Assembly: GCF_019263585.2 (NCBI RefSeq)
Contig: NZ_JADQDF010000001.1
Location: 3,100,001-3,164,000 of the forward strand
Direction of reading: 5' to 3'
Origin: Pseudonocardia oceani
Lineage (GTDB): Bacteria; Actinomycetota; Actinomycetes; Mycobacteriales; Pseudonocardiaceae
DNA length: 64,000 nt
A model generated the notes under the pieces. That model did no database searches and was not told the origin of the DNA. It saw nothing but the letters and a program-made list of their open reading frames with translations. The number at the start of each line of letters is the position of its first letter. The stretch's first letter is position 1. Shown piece after piece: positions 32,651-41,743 of this stretch. Position numbers and translations under genes: made by a program.

Positions 32651-35029
32651 ATGGACGACCGGACGACGGGCGACTCGCCCCACGGGATCCTGCTGGCGCT
32701 CGCCGGCCGCATCGACGACGACCTGCTGGCCTGGTGCCGCGAGCTGGTCGCCGTCGGCGAGGACGGCCGCGCGCTGGAGCTGATCACGGGCACGCTCGTG
32801 GCCGACGGCACGGCGCTGCCGCCGCGCGAGCGCGCCGCCGTCGCCGCCGCCGCCCGTTCGGCCCGCACCGACCTCGACGCCGACGCGGTCCTGCCGCCCG
32901 CGGCCACCGCGGCCGGCGCCCCCCACCGCTTCGACGCCGGCCGCGGGGTCGAGCATCTCGCCGCCGCCGTGGGCGCGCTGCCCGAGCGGCTCGTCGCGGG
33001 CTGCCGGACCTGGGTGACCTTCCGCTCGACGCCCGCCGGCTCCGCCCCCGGCCCGCTGCCCCAGCCCGTCGTCCTCGTCGAGGTGGCCGCCGACGACCAG
33101 CGCCCGGTCGACGTGCTCGGCTACCAGCTCGCCATCGCGTGCGCGCGGGTCGGCGCGCCGGCGGCCGTGGAGGTCGTCGTGGCCGGGGCTCCGCGCCCGG
33201 AGTACCAGCAGGCGGCGCTGCGCTCGGCGCTGCCGGTGCACGGCGCTCCCGACGCGGTCGTCGAGGACCCCGAGCCGGTCACGCCCGCCACCGGCACGCC
33301 CGAGGTGGGTCCGGGCTCGGCCTGGCCGTCGCTCGGCAGCCTGGTGATGCCACCCGAGGCGCCGGCGGGCAGAACGTCCGAGGACGACCTGGAGCCGCAG
33401 GCCCCGAGCGCTGACGAGACGGGGCACGACCGCTCCGATCTGCACGGCTCGGATCTGCACGGCTCGGATCTGCACGGCTCGGATCTGTACGGCTCGGATG
33501 TCCACGGTTCCGATGCCCACAGCCCGACCTACGCGATCCCGGCCTACGAGATCCCCGCGTACGAGATCCCCGCGTACGAGATCCCGGCCTACGAGATCCC
33601 GCAGTACGACCCGTCGGCGTACGAGGCCCCGGCCGCCTCCGCGGACCGTGACGTCCCGGACCGCGACCTCCCGGCCCACGCCGAGCCCGCGCAGGGCTAC
33701 GAGGAGCAGGCGCCCGAGGCCCCCGCGGAGCCCCGTGACGAGCCCGCGCACGCGGCGCCCGTCGCCGAGCGCCCCGCAGCGGACGAGGTGACCGAGCCCG
33801 CCGGTTCCGCGGACCCCGCCGGCTCCGGCGCCCGCGCCGAGGACGGCGAGCCTGCCGACGACGACCGGACCGATGGCGGCGACGGGACCGACGACGGCGA
33901 CCGCTCCGACCACGGCGACCGGGCCGACGACGCCGACCGGGCCGACCACGGCGACGACCTCGCCCCCGGCGACGACCTCCGCCCCGAGGACCCCGACGAC
34001 GGCCGGGACGCCCCCGCCCGCGGCGAGGAGCCCTCCTGGGACTTCGGCTCGCCCGCCGACCAGCGCACCGACCCCGGCCCGCGCCGGGTGGGCGTGCGCC
34101 CGGCCGCGGTCACGCCGCTGCGCTCGCGGACCGACGGGCCCCGCCCGCGGCCCTCCGCCGTGACCCCGCTGCCCCGCCCGACCACGCACCCGGCGCCGCT
34201 CACGCGGCACCGCCCGCTCGCGCCGGTCGCCGACTTCCCGCGCGACCCGTCGTCCGCCGCGCCCGACGCCCCGGCCCCGGCCGACGACCCGTTCGGCGCG
34301 GACGACCACGCGTCGTCGTTCGAGGCGCGCATCGACGCCGCCGACCCGCTCGGCCTGGGCACCCTGCCGCTGCGCACCACGGGCGACCACGCCGGGGAGC
34401 CCGACGTCGGGCAGCCCGACGTCGGAGAGCCCGACGTCGGAGAGCCCGACGTCGGAGAGCGCAGCAGTGGGGAGGAGCAGGCCGCCGTCTCCGACGACTG
34501 GCTCGCCGACTGGATCTCCGGCGACTGGGCGATGTCGCGCTCGGCCACCGACCCGCTCGACCCCGACCAGTCCGTGCCCGACCAGTCCGTGCCCGACCAG
34601 TCCGTGCCCGACCAGCCCGTCCCCGTCGAGGACGGGGCCCGGCGCAACGGGTCGGGCCCCGAGGAGTCCCGCGGCGCGGAGCCCGCGGGCGGGTTCGCCC
34701 CGCGGTCCGCGCCCCCGGCGTTCCCCCGGGCGGAGCCGTCCGGACCGGTCCCGCCGGCGTCGCCCCGGCCGCAGCCCGCGCCCCGGCCCGCGCCCCTGCC
34801 CTCGCGCGCGGCCACCCCGTCCCCGGAGTCCGGGGACGACGCCGTGGAGCGCCTGTCCGAGGCCGACCGCGAGCTGCTCGCGCGGCTGCAGGCCGAGCTC
34901 GGTGTCCCGGAGTCCCCGCGCCCGCGCGTCTCGCGGCGGGCGGGCATCGGCGGCGAGGCCGGCGGGCCCGCGCACCCGGCGCCCCACGGCCGCGGCCCGC
35001 ACCCGCCGCCGCCCGACCGGGCGAGCTGA
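32651..35029 (+). CDS. Acidic, proline-rich protein with four pentapeptide arrays
   Basis: The first 210 or so residues of this 792-residue protein are the same globular domain as the upstream gene product. The remainder is low-complexity Asp/Glu/Pro/Ala sequence with four tandem arrays of 5-residue units: DLHGS-type (33432-33515), AYEIP-type (33529-33600), GEPDV-type (34397-34460) and DQSVP-type (34565-34623). The C-terminus ends in a short amphipathic helix (AVERLSEADRELLARLQAEL). No signal peptide or membrane segment is visible. GGAGGT precedes ATG 32651. A scaffold or phase-separating role is a guess. Confidence 0.78.
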   Translation: MDDRTTGDSPHGILLALAGRIDDDLLAWCRELVAVGEDGRALELITGTLVADGTALPPRERAAVAAAARSARTDLDADAVLPPAATAAGAPHRFDAGRGVEHLAAAVGALPERLVAGCRTWVTFRSTPAGSAPGPLPQPVVLVEVAADDQRPVDVLGYQLAIACARVGAPAAVEVVVAGAPRPEYQQAALRSALPVHGAPDAVVEDPEPVTPATGTPEVGPGSAWPSLGSLVMPPEAPAGRTSEDDLEPQAPSADETGHDRSDLHGSDLHGSDLHGSDLYGSDVHGSDAHSPTYAIPAYEIPAYEIPAYEIPAYEIPQYDPSAYEAPAASADRDVPDRDLPAHAEPAQGYEEQAPEAPAEPRDEPAHAAPVAERPAADEVTEPAGSADPAGSGARAEDGEPADDDRTDGGDGTDDGDRSDHGDRADDADRADHGDDLAPGDDLRPEDPDDGRDAPARGEEPSWDFGSPADQRTDPGPRRVGVRPAAVTPLRSRTDGPRPRPSAVTPLPRPTTHPAPLTRHRPLAPVADFPRDPSSAAPDAPAPADDPFGADDHASSFEARIDAADPLGLGTLPLRTTGDHAGEPDVGQPDVGEPDVGEPDVGERSSGEEQAAVSDDWLADWISGDWAMSRSATDPLDPDQSVPDQSVPDQSVPDQPVPVEDGARRNGSGPEESRGAEPAGGFAPRSAPPAFPRAEPSGPVPPASPRPQPAPRPAPLPSRAATPSPESGDDAVERLSEADRELLARLQAELGVPESPRPRVSRRAGIGGEAGGPAHPAPHGRGPHPPPPDRAS

Positions 35030-35041
35030 CGGCGGGCGGGG

Positions 35042-35935
35042 TCAGGCGGGCCGAGCCGCTCCGGCGGCCCGCTGCACCTCGTCGACGACCTCCTGCAGGC
35101 GCAGCCCGCGGGCGGCGTCGAGGGTGACCGGCGGCCCGCCGTGCACGGCGTCGACGAACCCGTCGAGCAGCCGCGCGTAGCAGGTGGGGGCGTCGGAGGC
35201 GCCCCCGGAGAAGCGGTGGCGCCCGACGCCGCCGAACACCGCGAGCTCGATCTCCGACGGGTCGACGGGCAGCCGCAGCGAGATCGTCACCGTGCTGTGC
35301 GGCCCGCCGTCGTGGCGCAGGGAGAAGCGCCAGAGGTCGGGCTCGTCGTGGTGGGCCCAGTCGACGCCCTCGACGGGCCCGAGCGCGGCGTCGAGGAGGT
35401 CGACGACGTGCGGGCCGAGGTCGAGCAGCGCGCCGTGGTCGGCCCGCCACCCCGACGCCGCGTACGGCCCGCCGAGCAGCGACCCGGACAGCCAGCGCAC
35501 CGAGCCGACGGTGTCGGTCCCGGCCCCGCTCGGGACGCCCGCCAGCCAGTCGGCGATGCCGGGGTCGTAGCGCAGGGTCAGGACCAGCGCCGACGTGACG
35601 CCGGACGCGGCTGCGGCCACTGCACGGGCCGCGTCGAGGTCGGCGGCGAGCGGCTTCTCGCAGATGATGTGCTTCCCGGCCGAAGCGGCCCGGACGGCCA
35701 GCTCGCCCTGCACCTGCGGCGGCACCGCGAACGCGACGGCGTCGACGGCGCCGAGGAGCTCGTCGAACGCCCCGACGGCCCGCCCGCCCAGCTCCCCGGC
35801 CAGCTCCGTCGCGACCTCGGGGCGCCGCGTCCACAGCGCCGTCAGCTCCGTGCCGGCGTGCGCGACGAGCGCGGGCCCGTGCACCCGCCTCGCCCACGGC
35901 CCGCCACCGACCAGCCCCACCCGAAGAGTCCGCAC
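35042..35935 (-). CDS. Gfo/Idh/MocA-family oxidoreductase
   Basis: This 297-residue protein has the N-terminal NAD(P) motif VGLVGGGPWARRVHG and the family motif EKPLAADL with the conserved Lys. It then has a C-terminal beta-sheet domain with SGWRADHGALLDLGPHVVDLL, where the last His is the usual catalytic residue. The family oxidises or reduces sugars and related alcohols. The substrate is unknown. It is convergent with the pentapeptide-array gene and divergent from the Nudix gene 41 bp away. Confidence 0.87.
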   Translation of the reverse strand: MRTLRVGLVGGGPWARRVHGPALVAHAGTELTALWTRRPEVATELAGELGGRAVGAFDELLGAVDAVAFAVPPQVQGELAVRAASAGKHIICEKPLAADLDAARAVAAAASGVTSALVLTLRYDPGIADWLAGVPSGAGTDTVGSVRWLSGSLLGGPYAASGWRADHGALLDLGPHVVDLLDAALGPVEGVDWAHHDEPDLWRFSLRHDGGPHSTVTISLRLPVDPSEIELAVFGGVGRHRFSGGASDAPTCYARLLDGFVDAVHGGPPVTLDAARGLRLQEVVDEVQRAAGAARPA

Positions 35936-35976
35936 GGGACGACATCATGCCCGCGCCCGCGTTCTAGGGTGCAGTC

Positions 35977-36789
35977 GTGACCCCCGAACCCGTCGTGCCC
36001 CGCCCCGCCGCCACCGTGCTGCTCCTGCGCGACTCCCCCGGCGAGCGGCCGTTGCAGGTGTTCCTGCAGCGGCGGGTGGCCGGGATGGCCTTCGCCGGTG
36101 GCATGACCGTGTTCCCGGGTGGGGGCGTCGACAAGTCCGACGTGCCCGATCCCGAGCTGTGGGACGGGCCGCTGCCGGAGTGGTGGGGCGAGCGGTTCTC
36201 CGCCGACCCGGTGGCCGCCGGGCGGCTCGTGCACGCCGCGGTGCGGGAGACGTTCGAGGAGTGCGGCGTGCTGCTGGCGGCCCGCGCAGACGGCACCACG
36301 CCCGACCCGATGGTGCTCGCGGAGGCCCGCGCCGACCTCGTCGCGCGGCGCCGGACGCTGCCGCAGGTCCTCGTCGAGAGCGGGCTGGTGCTGCGCGCCG
36401 ACCTGCTCGACGCGTGGTCGCGCTGGATCACCCCGGAGGAGTCGCCGCGGCGCTACGACACCGCGTTCTTCGTCGCCGCCGTGCCGCACGGGCAGGAGGC
36501 CGACGCGCACACGACCGAGGCCGTCGAGGCGGCCTGGTGGTACCCCGCCGAGGCGCTCGACCGCTGGCGCGCGGGCGAGATGGAGCTGATGGCGCCGACG
36601 TTCCGCACGCTTCAGGAGATCGCCGAGTTCCCCGACACCGGGTCGGTGATGGCGGCGGCCGCGGCGCGCACGGTGCAGCCGGTGATCCCGCGGGTGAAGC
36701 GCGAGGGCGACGAGGTCGTCGTCGTGCTGCCCGGCGACGAGGGCTTCGAGGTCGCGGCCGGGCACCTGCGTCCGGGGGACCTCCGATGA
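35977..36789 (+). CDS. Nudix hydrolase with a split Nudix box (CoA-type)
   Basis: This 270-residue protein has a Nudix helix AAVRETFEECGVLL (RETFEEC) near residue 91, preceded by the Gly-rich FPGGGVDKSD about 40 residues earlier. A long insertion sits in the loop before the helix. Larger Nudix proteins of this shape are often CoA or acyl-CoA diphosphatases, but I cannot fix the substrate. GTG 35977 was used. The stop overlaps the metallo-beta-lactamase start by 4 bp. Confidence 0.82.
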   Translation: MTPEPVVPRPAATVLLLRDSPGERPLQVFLQRRVAGMAFAGGMTVFPGGGVDKSDVPDPELWDGPLPEWWGERFSADPVAAGRLVHAAVRETFEECGVLLAARADGTTPDPMVLAEARADLVARRRTLPQVLVESGLVLRADLLDAWSRWITPEESPRRYDTAFFVAAVPHGQEADAHTTEAVEAAWWYPAEALDRWRAGEMELMAPTFRTLQEIAEFPDTGSVMAAAAARTVQPVIPRVKREGDEVVVVLPGDEGFEVAAGHLRPGDLR

Positions 36790-37583
36790 CGGGGTCGCTC
36801 GCCCACCCCGCCTACGCACAGTTGCGCACCGTCACGCCGCTCGCGTCCGTGCTCCTCGAGGACAACCCGTCGCCGATGACGCTGGAGGGCACCAACACGT
36901 GGGTGCTGCGCGCCCCGGGAGCCGAGGAGTGCGTGGTCGTCGACCCGGGCGAGGACGACAGCGCGCACCTGCAGCGCGTGGCCGCGCACGGTCCCGTGGC
37001 CCTGGTGCTCATCACCCACCGCCACCACGACCACGCCGGCGGCGCCGCCCGCCTCGCGGAGATGACGGGCGCGCCGGTGCGGGCGCTCGACGCGTCGCTC
37101 GTGCTGGGAGCCGAGGCGCTGGGCGAGGGCGACGTGGTGGCCGCGGCGGGGGTCGAGCTGCGGGTCGCCCGGACGCCGGGGCACACGTCGGACTCGGTGT
37201 CGTTCCTGCTCGACGGCCCGGGCGCGGCGCAGGCCGTGCTCACCGGTGACACCATCCTGGGTCGCGGCACCGCCGTCATCGACCACCCAGACGGGAAGCT
37301 CGGCCCGTACCTCGACTCGCTGCGCCGGATCGCCGACCTCGCCCCCGGCACCGCCGTGCTGCCCGGGCACGGCCCGGAGCTGCCCGACGCGCCCGCCGTC
37401 GCCGCCGCCTACCTGGCGCACCGCGAGCAGCGCCTGGAGCAGGTGCGCGGCGCGCTGGGCCGGCTCGGCACGGGCGCCTCGGCGCGGCAGGTGGTGGAGC
37501 TGGTCTACGCCGACGTCGACGACTCGCTGTGGCCCGCCGCCGAGTGGTCGGTGGAGGCCCAGCTCGCCTACCTGCGGGGTTAG
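36786..37583 (+). CDS. Metallo-beta-lactamase-fold hydrolase
   Basis: This 265-residue protein has the metal motif THRHHDHAGG near residue 79, then TPGHTSDSV and the bridging Asp in LTGDTILGRG, with a final PGHGPEL. These bind two metal ions in the family. A C-terminal winged-helix-like tail follows, as in LACTB2-type RNases and glyoxalase II relatives. It corresponds by position to Rv3677 of M. tuberculosis. It starts at ATG 36786 with a 4-bp overlap with the Nudix gene. Confidence 0.87.
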   Translation: MTGSLAHPAYAQLRTVTPLASVLLEDNPSPMTLEGTNTWVLRAPGAEECVVVDPGEDDSAHLQRVAAHGPVALVLITHRHHDHAGGAARLAEMTGAPVRALDASLVLGAEALGEGDVVAAAGVELRVARTPGHTSDSVSFLLDGPGAAQAVLTGDTILGRGTAVIDHPDGKLGPYLDSLRRIADLAPGTAVLPGHGPELPDAPAVAAAYLAHREQRLEQVRGALGRLGTGASARQVVELVYADVDDSLWPAAEWSVEAQLAYLRG

Positions 37584-37586
37584 GGC

Positions 37587-38843
37587 TCAGGCCTCCACGA
37601 GCTGCGGGGCGGGGGCCAGCGTGCCCCGCCGCACCCACAGCACCGCGGCGACGACCGCCCCGGCGACCCCGCCGACCAGGAACGAGCTCGCGGCCCCGGC
37701 CACGTCGACCGCCACCCCGGCGCCAACCTGGCCCGCGGAGATGCCGAGCACGGCGGCGGTGACGATCCAACCGAAGGCCTCCGTGGCCGTGCCCGCCGAC
37801 GCCGTCGCCTCGACGCCGAGCGAGTGGGCCGTGACCTGCGGCGTGATCAGCGCCCCGGCGGCCAGCATCGCGACGACCAGCACCGGCAGCGACGCCAGCG
37901 GCCCGACCAGCGCCATCGCCGCCACGCAGACGGCGAAGGCGGCCAGCAGGAACGGCATCCGCAGGTGCAGCGGGCGCGGCCACGGGCGCAGCGAGTACGC
38001 GATGCCGGCCAGCACCGAGGCCACCGACCACGCCGAGAGCAGCACGCCGCCCAGCGTCGGCGAGCCCTGCTCGGTGGCCACCGCGTTGACGCCCACCTCG
38101 ACCGCGCCGATCACGAGGCCGAAGCCCAGCGACGCCAGCGCGACCGTCCGCATGCCGCGCCCGGCCAGCGCGCCGAGCACGCCGATCGACGGCCCGGCCT
38201 CCGACGCCGCCTGCGTGCGCACCGGGCGGCTGAGCGCGAAGACCGTGGTGCCCGTGACCATCCCGGCGACGGCGACGACGAGCGCGGTGCCCGGCCACGG
38301 TGCCGTCACCAGGAACGCGGCCAGCGCCGGGCCGAGGATGAAGAACGTCTCGAGGCTGATGGCCTCGTAGCTGTAAGCCGCGTCGCGGCGCGGGCCGGCC
38401 GGCACGAGCCGCGCCCACAGCGCGCGCGACGCCCCCGGCATCGCCGGCCGCACCAGCCCGGAGAGCGCGGCCGCGCCGACGAGCAGCGGGACGGCCGCGT
38501 CGGCCTCGATCGCGAGGATCAGCCCGGTCGCGGCGACGGCGTAGAGCCCGGCCGTCAGCAGCAGCGGGCGCATCGGCCCTGTCCGGTCCATCCACCGGCC
38601 CTGCGCAACCGCGCCCAACGACTCCCCGGCCAGCGTGCCCGCCGACACCACCGCGGCGACGGCGTAGGACCCCGTCGTGCGCTGCACGTAGAGCAGCACC
38701 GCGAGCGTGGTCATGGCGATCGGCAGCCGCGCCAGCGCGGAGGCCAGCGCGGGGACGAGGGCGCCGGGGGAGGTCAGGGCGGCGCGGTAGTCGGCGAGGG
38801 CGGTCGAGGGGGACACGCCGACCAGGATCGCACGAACTGGCAC
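37587..38843 (-). CDS. MFS transporter
   Basis: This 418-residue protein has about 12 hydrophobic helices and a short cytoplasmic loop with QGRWMDRTGPMRPLLLTAG between helices 2 and 3, the major-facilitator signature. It is in the inner membrane. The substrate is unknown, though drug efflux is typical of this subgroup. The start may be GTG 38843 or GTG 38816, which gives the more usual opening SPSTALADYRAAL. It is downstream of crp on the same strand and separated by a terminator-like hairpin. Confidence 0.85.
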   Translation of the reverse strand: MPVRAILVGVSPSTALADYRAALTSPGALVPALASALARLPIAMTTLAVLLYVQRTTGSYAVAAVVSAGTLAGESLGAVAQGRWMDRTGPMRPLLLTAGLYAVAATGLILAIEADAAVPLLVGAAALSGLVRPAMPGASRALWARLVPAGPRRDAAYSYEAISLETFFILGPALAAFLVTAPWPGTALVVAVAGMVTGTTVFALSRPVRTQAASEAGPSIGVLGALAGRGMRTVALASLGFGLVIGAVEVGVNAVATEQGSPTLGGVLLSAWSVASVLAGIAYSLRPWPRPLHLRMPFLLAAFAVCVAAMALVGPLASLPVLVVAMLAAGALITPQVTAHSLGVEATASAGTATEAFGWIVTAAVLGISAGQVGAGVAVDVAGAASSFLVGGVAGAVVAAVLWVRRGTLAPAPQLVEA

Positions 38844-38877
38844 GCCCGTACCACTTTAGTGCTGCGGACGCGACGAA

Positions 38878-38905
38878 CGGCACCCCCGGGGATCCGGGAG
38901 TGCCG
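38878..38905 (-). terminator. Hairpin terminator after crp
   Basis: Arms of 12 bp (CGGCACCCCCGG and CCGGGAGTGCCG) pair with one mismatch around a 4-nt loop. It is 15 bp downstream of the crp stop and before the MFS gene, so it should end crp transcription. Confidence 0.65.
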
Positions 38906-38919
38906 TCGGTCGGAGCGGT

Positions 38920-39594
38920 CTAGCGGGCCCGGCGGGCCAGGCGCTCGGGCTCCAGGATGAGCACGCTCTTGCCCTCCAGGCGCAGCCAGCCACGGTGCGC
39001 GAAGTCGGCGAGGGCCTTGTTCACGGTCTCGCGGCTCGCGCCCACGAGCTGCGCGATCTCCTCCTGCGTCAGGTCGTGCGTGACGCGGAGCAGGCCCGAC
39101 TCCTGCGACCCGAACTGGCGGGCCAGCTGCAGCAGCGACTTCGCCACGCGTCCGGGGACGTCGGTGAAGATGAGGTCGGCGAGCATGTTGTTGGTGCGGC
39201 GCAGCCTGCGCGCGAGCACGCGGAGCAGCTGCTCGGCGATCTCGGGCCGCTTGCCGATCCACTCGCGCAGCGCGGTGCGGTCCATCGTGTAGGTCCGTAC
39301 CTCGGTGACCGCGGTGGCCGACGACGTGCGCGGCCCCGGGTCGAAGATCGACAGCTCGCCGAACATGTCGGACGGGCCCGCCACCATCAGGAGGTTCTCC
39401 CGGCCGTCGGGCGACTTGCGGCCGATCTTCACCTTGCCGCTGCCGACGATGTACAGGCGGTCGCCCGGCTCGCCCTCAGCGAAGATCACGTGCCCTCGCG
39501 GGAACTCCGCGGGCTCCAGCGCCTGCGCCAGAGCGTCGGCCGCGTGCGGCTCGACCCCCTGGAAGATGCCTGCGCGGATCAGAATCTCGTCCAC
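38920..39594 (-). CDS. crp: Crp/Fnr-family cAMP-responsive regulator
   Basis: This 224-residue protein has a cyclic-nucleotide-binding domain ([18 protein letters not shown], then [18 protein letters not shown] with the phosphate-binding Arg and the SS pair) and a winged helix ([20 protein letters not shown]). Length and motifs match M. tuberculosis Crp (Rv3676), and its position beside nth does too. I chose GTG 39594, because GGAG lies about 8 nt upstream and it gives the usual opening [13 protein letters not shown]. It should act as a global cAMP-dependent activator/repressor. Confidence 0.92.
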   Translation of the reverse strand: MDEILIRAGIFQGVEPHAADALAQALEPAEFPRGHVIFAEGEPGDRLYIVGSGKVKIGRKSPDGRENLLMVAGPSDMFGELSIFDPGPRTSSATAVTEVRTYTMDRTALREWIGKRPEIAEQLLRVLARRLRRTNNMLADLIFTDVPGRVAKSLLQLARQFGSQESGLLRVTHDLTQEEIAQLVGASRETVNKALADFAHRGWLRLEGKSVLILEPERLARRAR

Positions 39595-39763
39595 TTCACC
39601 GCTCCTCGTTCCGGCCGCTGCCCCGCGGCGGATCACCGGCGCGCCAGTCTAGGGGGTGCGCCCACCCTGTGTGACGTCGCGATGGTCGTTTTCCGTGCAC
39701 GTCCGGGCGACCTGGGGTCCGTGACGCCGTCCCGAGGCCCGCCCGGGGGTGTCCGGGGGACGG

Positions 39764-40015
39764 TCAGGCGGCCTTCTCGCGCTTCTGCGGCTTGCGGCCG
39801 CGAGGGGCGCGGTTGCGCAGCCGGAACAGCTCCAGTGCGCGCACGGTGCCCTGCCGGAACAGTGCGCGGACCTCGTCCGGACGGGGGCGCTCGAGCAGTT
39901 CCTCGAGCTCTTCCGGACGCACGGTGGACTCACGCAGCTTGGACTCCACGCGCTCCATACCGAGCGCGAAGAACATCACGAGCAGCGGAACGAGGACGGA
40001 GAGCCAGGCAGTCAT
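39764..40015 (-). CDS. Small membrane protein next to crp (Rv3675-like)
   Basis: This 83-residue protein has one N-terminal membrane helix (TAWLSVLVPLLVMFFALGM) followed by a charged cytoplasmic tail with two helices (RPEELEELLERPRPDEVRAL) and a basic end (RGRKPQKREK). It occupies the place of Rv3675 in M. tuberculosis, between crp and nth. It is divergent from nth with 140 bp between. The function is unknown. Confidence 0.75.
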   Translation of the reverse strand: MTAWLSVLVPLLVMFFALGMERVESKLRESTVRPEELEELLERPRPDEVRALFRQGTVRALELFRLRNRAPRGRKPQKREKAA

Positions 40016-40155
40016 ATCAGGAGTGATGTTCCCGCACCGCCCGTTGTTACACGGGGCCGGGGTCGGTGTGGCGTGATCCGATACCCGATCGTGTCCGGGT
40101 GTTCGGTCGTGGTGACCGGAGTCGCGGTGTCGGGGGCCCGCCGTAGGCTCGTCGG

Positions 40156-41031
40156 GTGACCGCTTCCTCCCCCACGGCCCGCAAGGCGGCCGCGCTCGCG
40201 AAGCGCGTGGCGGAGGGCGAGCCGCCGCTGGGCCGTGCGCGCCGCGTCGGCCGGATGCTGCGCGAGCTCACCGACACCCACGTCGACGCGCACTGCGAGC
40301 TCGACTTCCGGACGCCGCTGGAGCTGGCCGTCGCCACGATCCTGTCGGCGCAGAGCACCGACAAGGGCGTCAACCTCGTCACCCCGGCCCTGTTCGCGCG
40401 CTACCCCACGGCCCTGGCCTACGCGCAGGCCGACCGCGCGGAGCTGGAGGAGATGATCCACAGCACCGGCTTCTTCCGGAACAAGGCCGGCTCGCTCATC
40501 GGGCTCGGCGCCGCGGTCGTGGAGAAGCACGGCGGGGAGCTGCCGAACACGCTCGACGAGCTGGTCGCGCTGCCCGGCATCGGCCGCAAGACGGCCAACG
40601 TCATCCTGGGCAACGCGTTCGGCGTCCCGGGCATCACGGTCGACACGCACTTCGGGCGCCTGGTGCGTCGCTGGGGCTGGACCGACCTGGAGGACCCGGT
40701 GAAGGTCGAGCACGCGGTCGGCGCGCTCGTCCCGAAGCGCGACTGGACGATGACCTCGCACCGCGTGATCTTCCACGGCCGCCGCGTCTGCCACGCCCGC
40801 AAGCCCGCCTGCGGCGCCTGCTCGCTGGCCGCCGACTGCCCCGCCTACGGCGAGGGCCCCACCGACCCGGTGCAGGCCGCGAAGCTGGTCAAGGGCCCGT
40901 CGCGGCCGTTCCTGCTCGCGCGCGTCGGCCTGGCCGACGACGGCGAGCCCGCCTCCGCACCGGCCGACTCCCCCGCGGGCCTCGACGCCGCCGCGGCCAC
41001 GCCGTCGGCGATCGAGCAGGACGTGCCGTGA
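40156..41031 (+). CDS. nth: Endonuclease III (DNA glycosylase/AP lyase)
   Basis: This 291-residue enzyme removes oxidised pyrimidines. The helix-hairpin-helix [15 protein letters not shown] carries the catalytic Lys near residue 143. The catalytic Asp is in [10 protein letters not shown], and the 4Fe-4S ligands are C-x6-C-x2-C-x5-C in [19 protein letters not shown]-terminal tail of about 55 residues is low-complexity. The GTG 40156 start gives a basic N-terminus. The stop overlaps the thioredoxin-like gene start by 4 bp. Confidence 0.93.
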   Translation: MTASSPTARKAAALAKRVAEGEPPLGRARRVGRMLRELTDTHVDAHCELDFRTPLELAVATILSAQSTDKGVNLVTPALFARYPTALAYAQADRAELEEMIHSTGFFRNKAGSLIGLGAAVVEKHGGELPNTLDELVALPGIGRKTANVILGNAFGVPGITVDTHFGRLVRRWGWTDLEDPVKVEHAVGALVPKRDWTMTSHRVIFHGRRVCHARKPACGACSLAADCPAYGEGPTDPVQAAKLVKGPSRPFLLARVGLADDGEPASAPADSPAGLDAAAATPSAIEQDVP

Positions 41032-41684
41032 CCCGTCCGCGCACCGGTCCGGCACGGGCGGACGTCGTCTCCACCGCGGTGGTCGTGCTGCTCGTCGCGC
41101 TGGCGGTGTTCGCGCTGTGGCCGCGCTCGGCCGAGGAGCCCGAGGCGCCCACGGCGGCCGGCGGGCCGGTCGCCCCGCAGGCCGTCGCCGTGCCCGACGC
41201 CGAGCTGGCCCCGCTGCGCGCCGCCGCCGCCCTGCCGCCCTGCCCGGTGCCCGCCTCCGCGCCCGACGGCGGCCCGCTGGCCGGCGTCACCGTCGCGTGC
41301 CTGGGTGCCGAGGGCCCGGTCGACCTCGGGTCGGTCGCCGCGGGCGGCCCCGTGCTGCTCAACCTGTGGGCGTCCTGGTGCGGTCCGTGCCGCGAGGAGC
41401 TGCCGGCGCTCGCCGAGTACGCCGGGCGGCCCGGGTCGGTGCCGGTGCTGCTCGTCGACGTCGACGACGACCCGCGCGCCGCCCTGCGCCTGCTCACCGA
41501 CCTCGGCGTCGGGTTGCCGTCCGCGCTCGACACCGGCTCCGCGCTGCGCACGGCGCTGGACGTGCCCCCCGGCCTGCCCTACTCGTTCCTGGCCCGCGCC
41601 GACGGGTCGGTCGAGCGGGTCGACCCGCCGGTGCCGTTCGCCGACGCCGACGCCGTCGCGGCGGCCGTGGCGGCGCTGTCGTGA
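41028..41684 (+). CDS. Membrane-anchored thioredoxin-like (TlpA-type) protein
   Basis: This 218-residue protein has one N-terminal helix ([17 protein letters not shown]) and then a TlpA/AhpC-like domain with the redox motif [15 protein letters not shown]. It probably works outside the membrane as a disulfide reductase. It matches Rv3673c by position. GTG 41028 overlaps nth by 4 bp. An extra Cys pair (PPCPVP and VACLG) lies before the active site. Confidence 0.87.
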   Translation: MTRPRTGPARADVVSTAVVVLLVALAVFALWPRSAEEPEAPTAAGGPVAPQAVAVPDAELAPLRAAAALPPCPVPASAPDGGPLAGVTVACLGAEGPVDLGSVAAGGPVLLNLWASWCGPCREELPALAEYAGRPGSVPVLLVDVDDDPRAALRLLTDLGVGLPSALDTGSALRTALDVPPGLPYSFLARADGSVERVDPPVPFADADAVAAAVAALS

Positions 41685-41743
41685 GGGGCCTGGCGTGAGG
41701 GAACCGGCGTGCGGATGCGGTCGTGAGGGAGCTGGCGTGAGGG
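41679..41743. repeat. Two direct copies of a 23-bp unit
   Basis: TCGTGAGG-GGCCTGGCGTGAGGG at 41679-41701 recurs at 41721-41743 with two changes. The pair spans the end of the thioredoxin-like gene and the start of the Nudix gene, and each copy carries GTGAGG stop/start overlaps. It looks like a small local duplication. Confidence 0.6.

Noticed and set aside
33432..34623. Short regularly spaced repeats that might suggest a CRISPR array
   Set aside because: The units are 15 bp, contiguous, without spacers and in frame in one protein; no cas genes are present.
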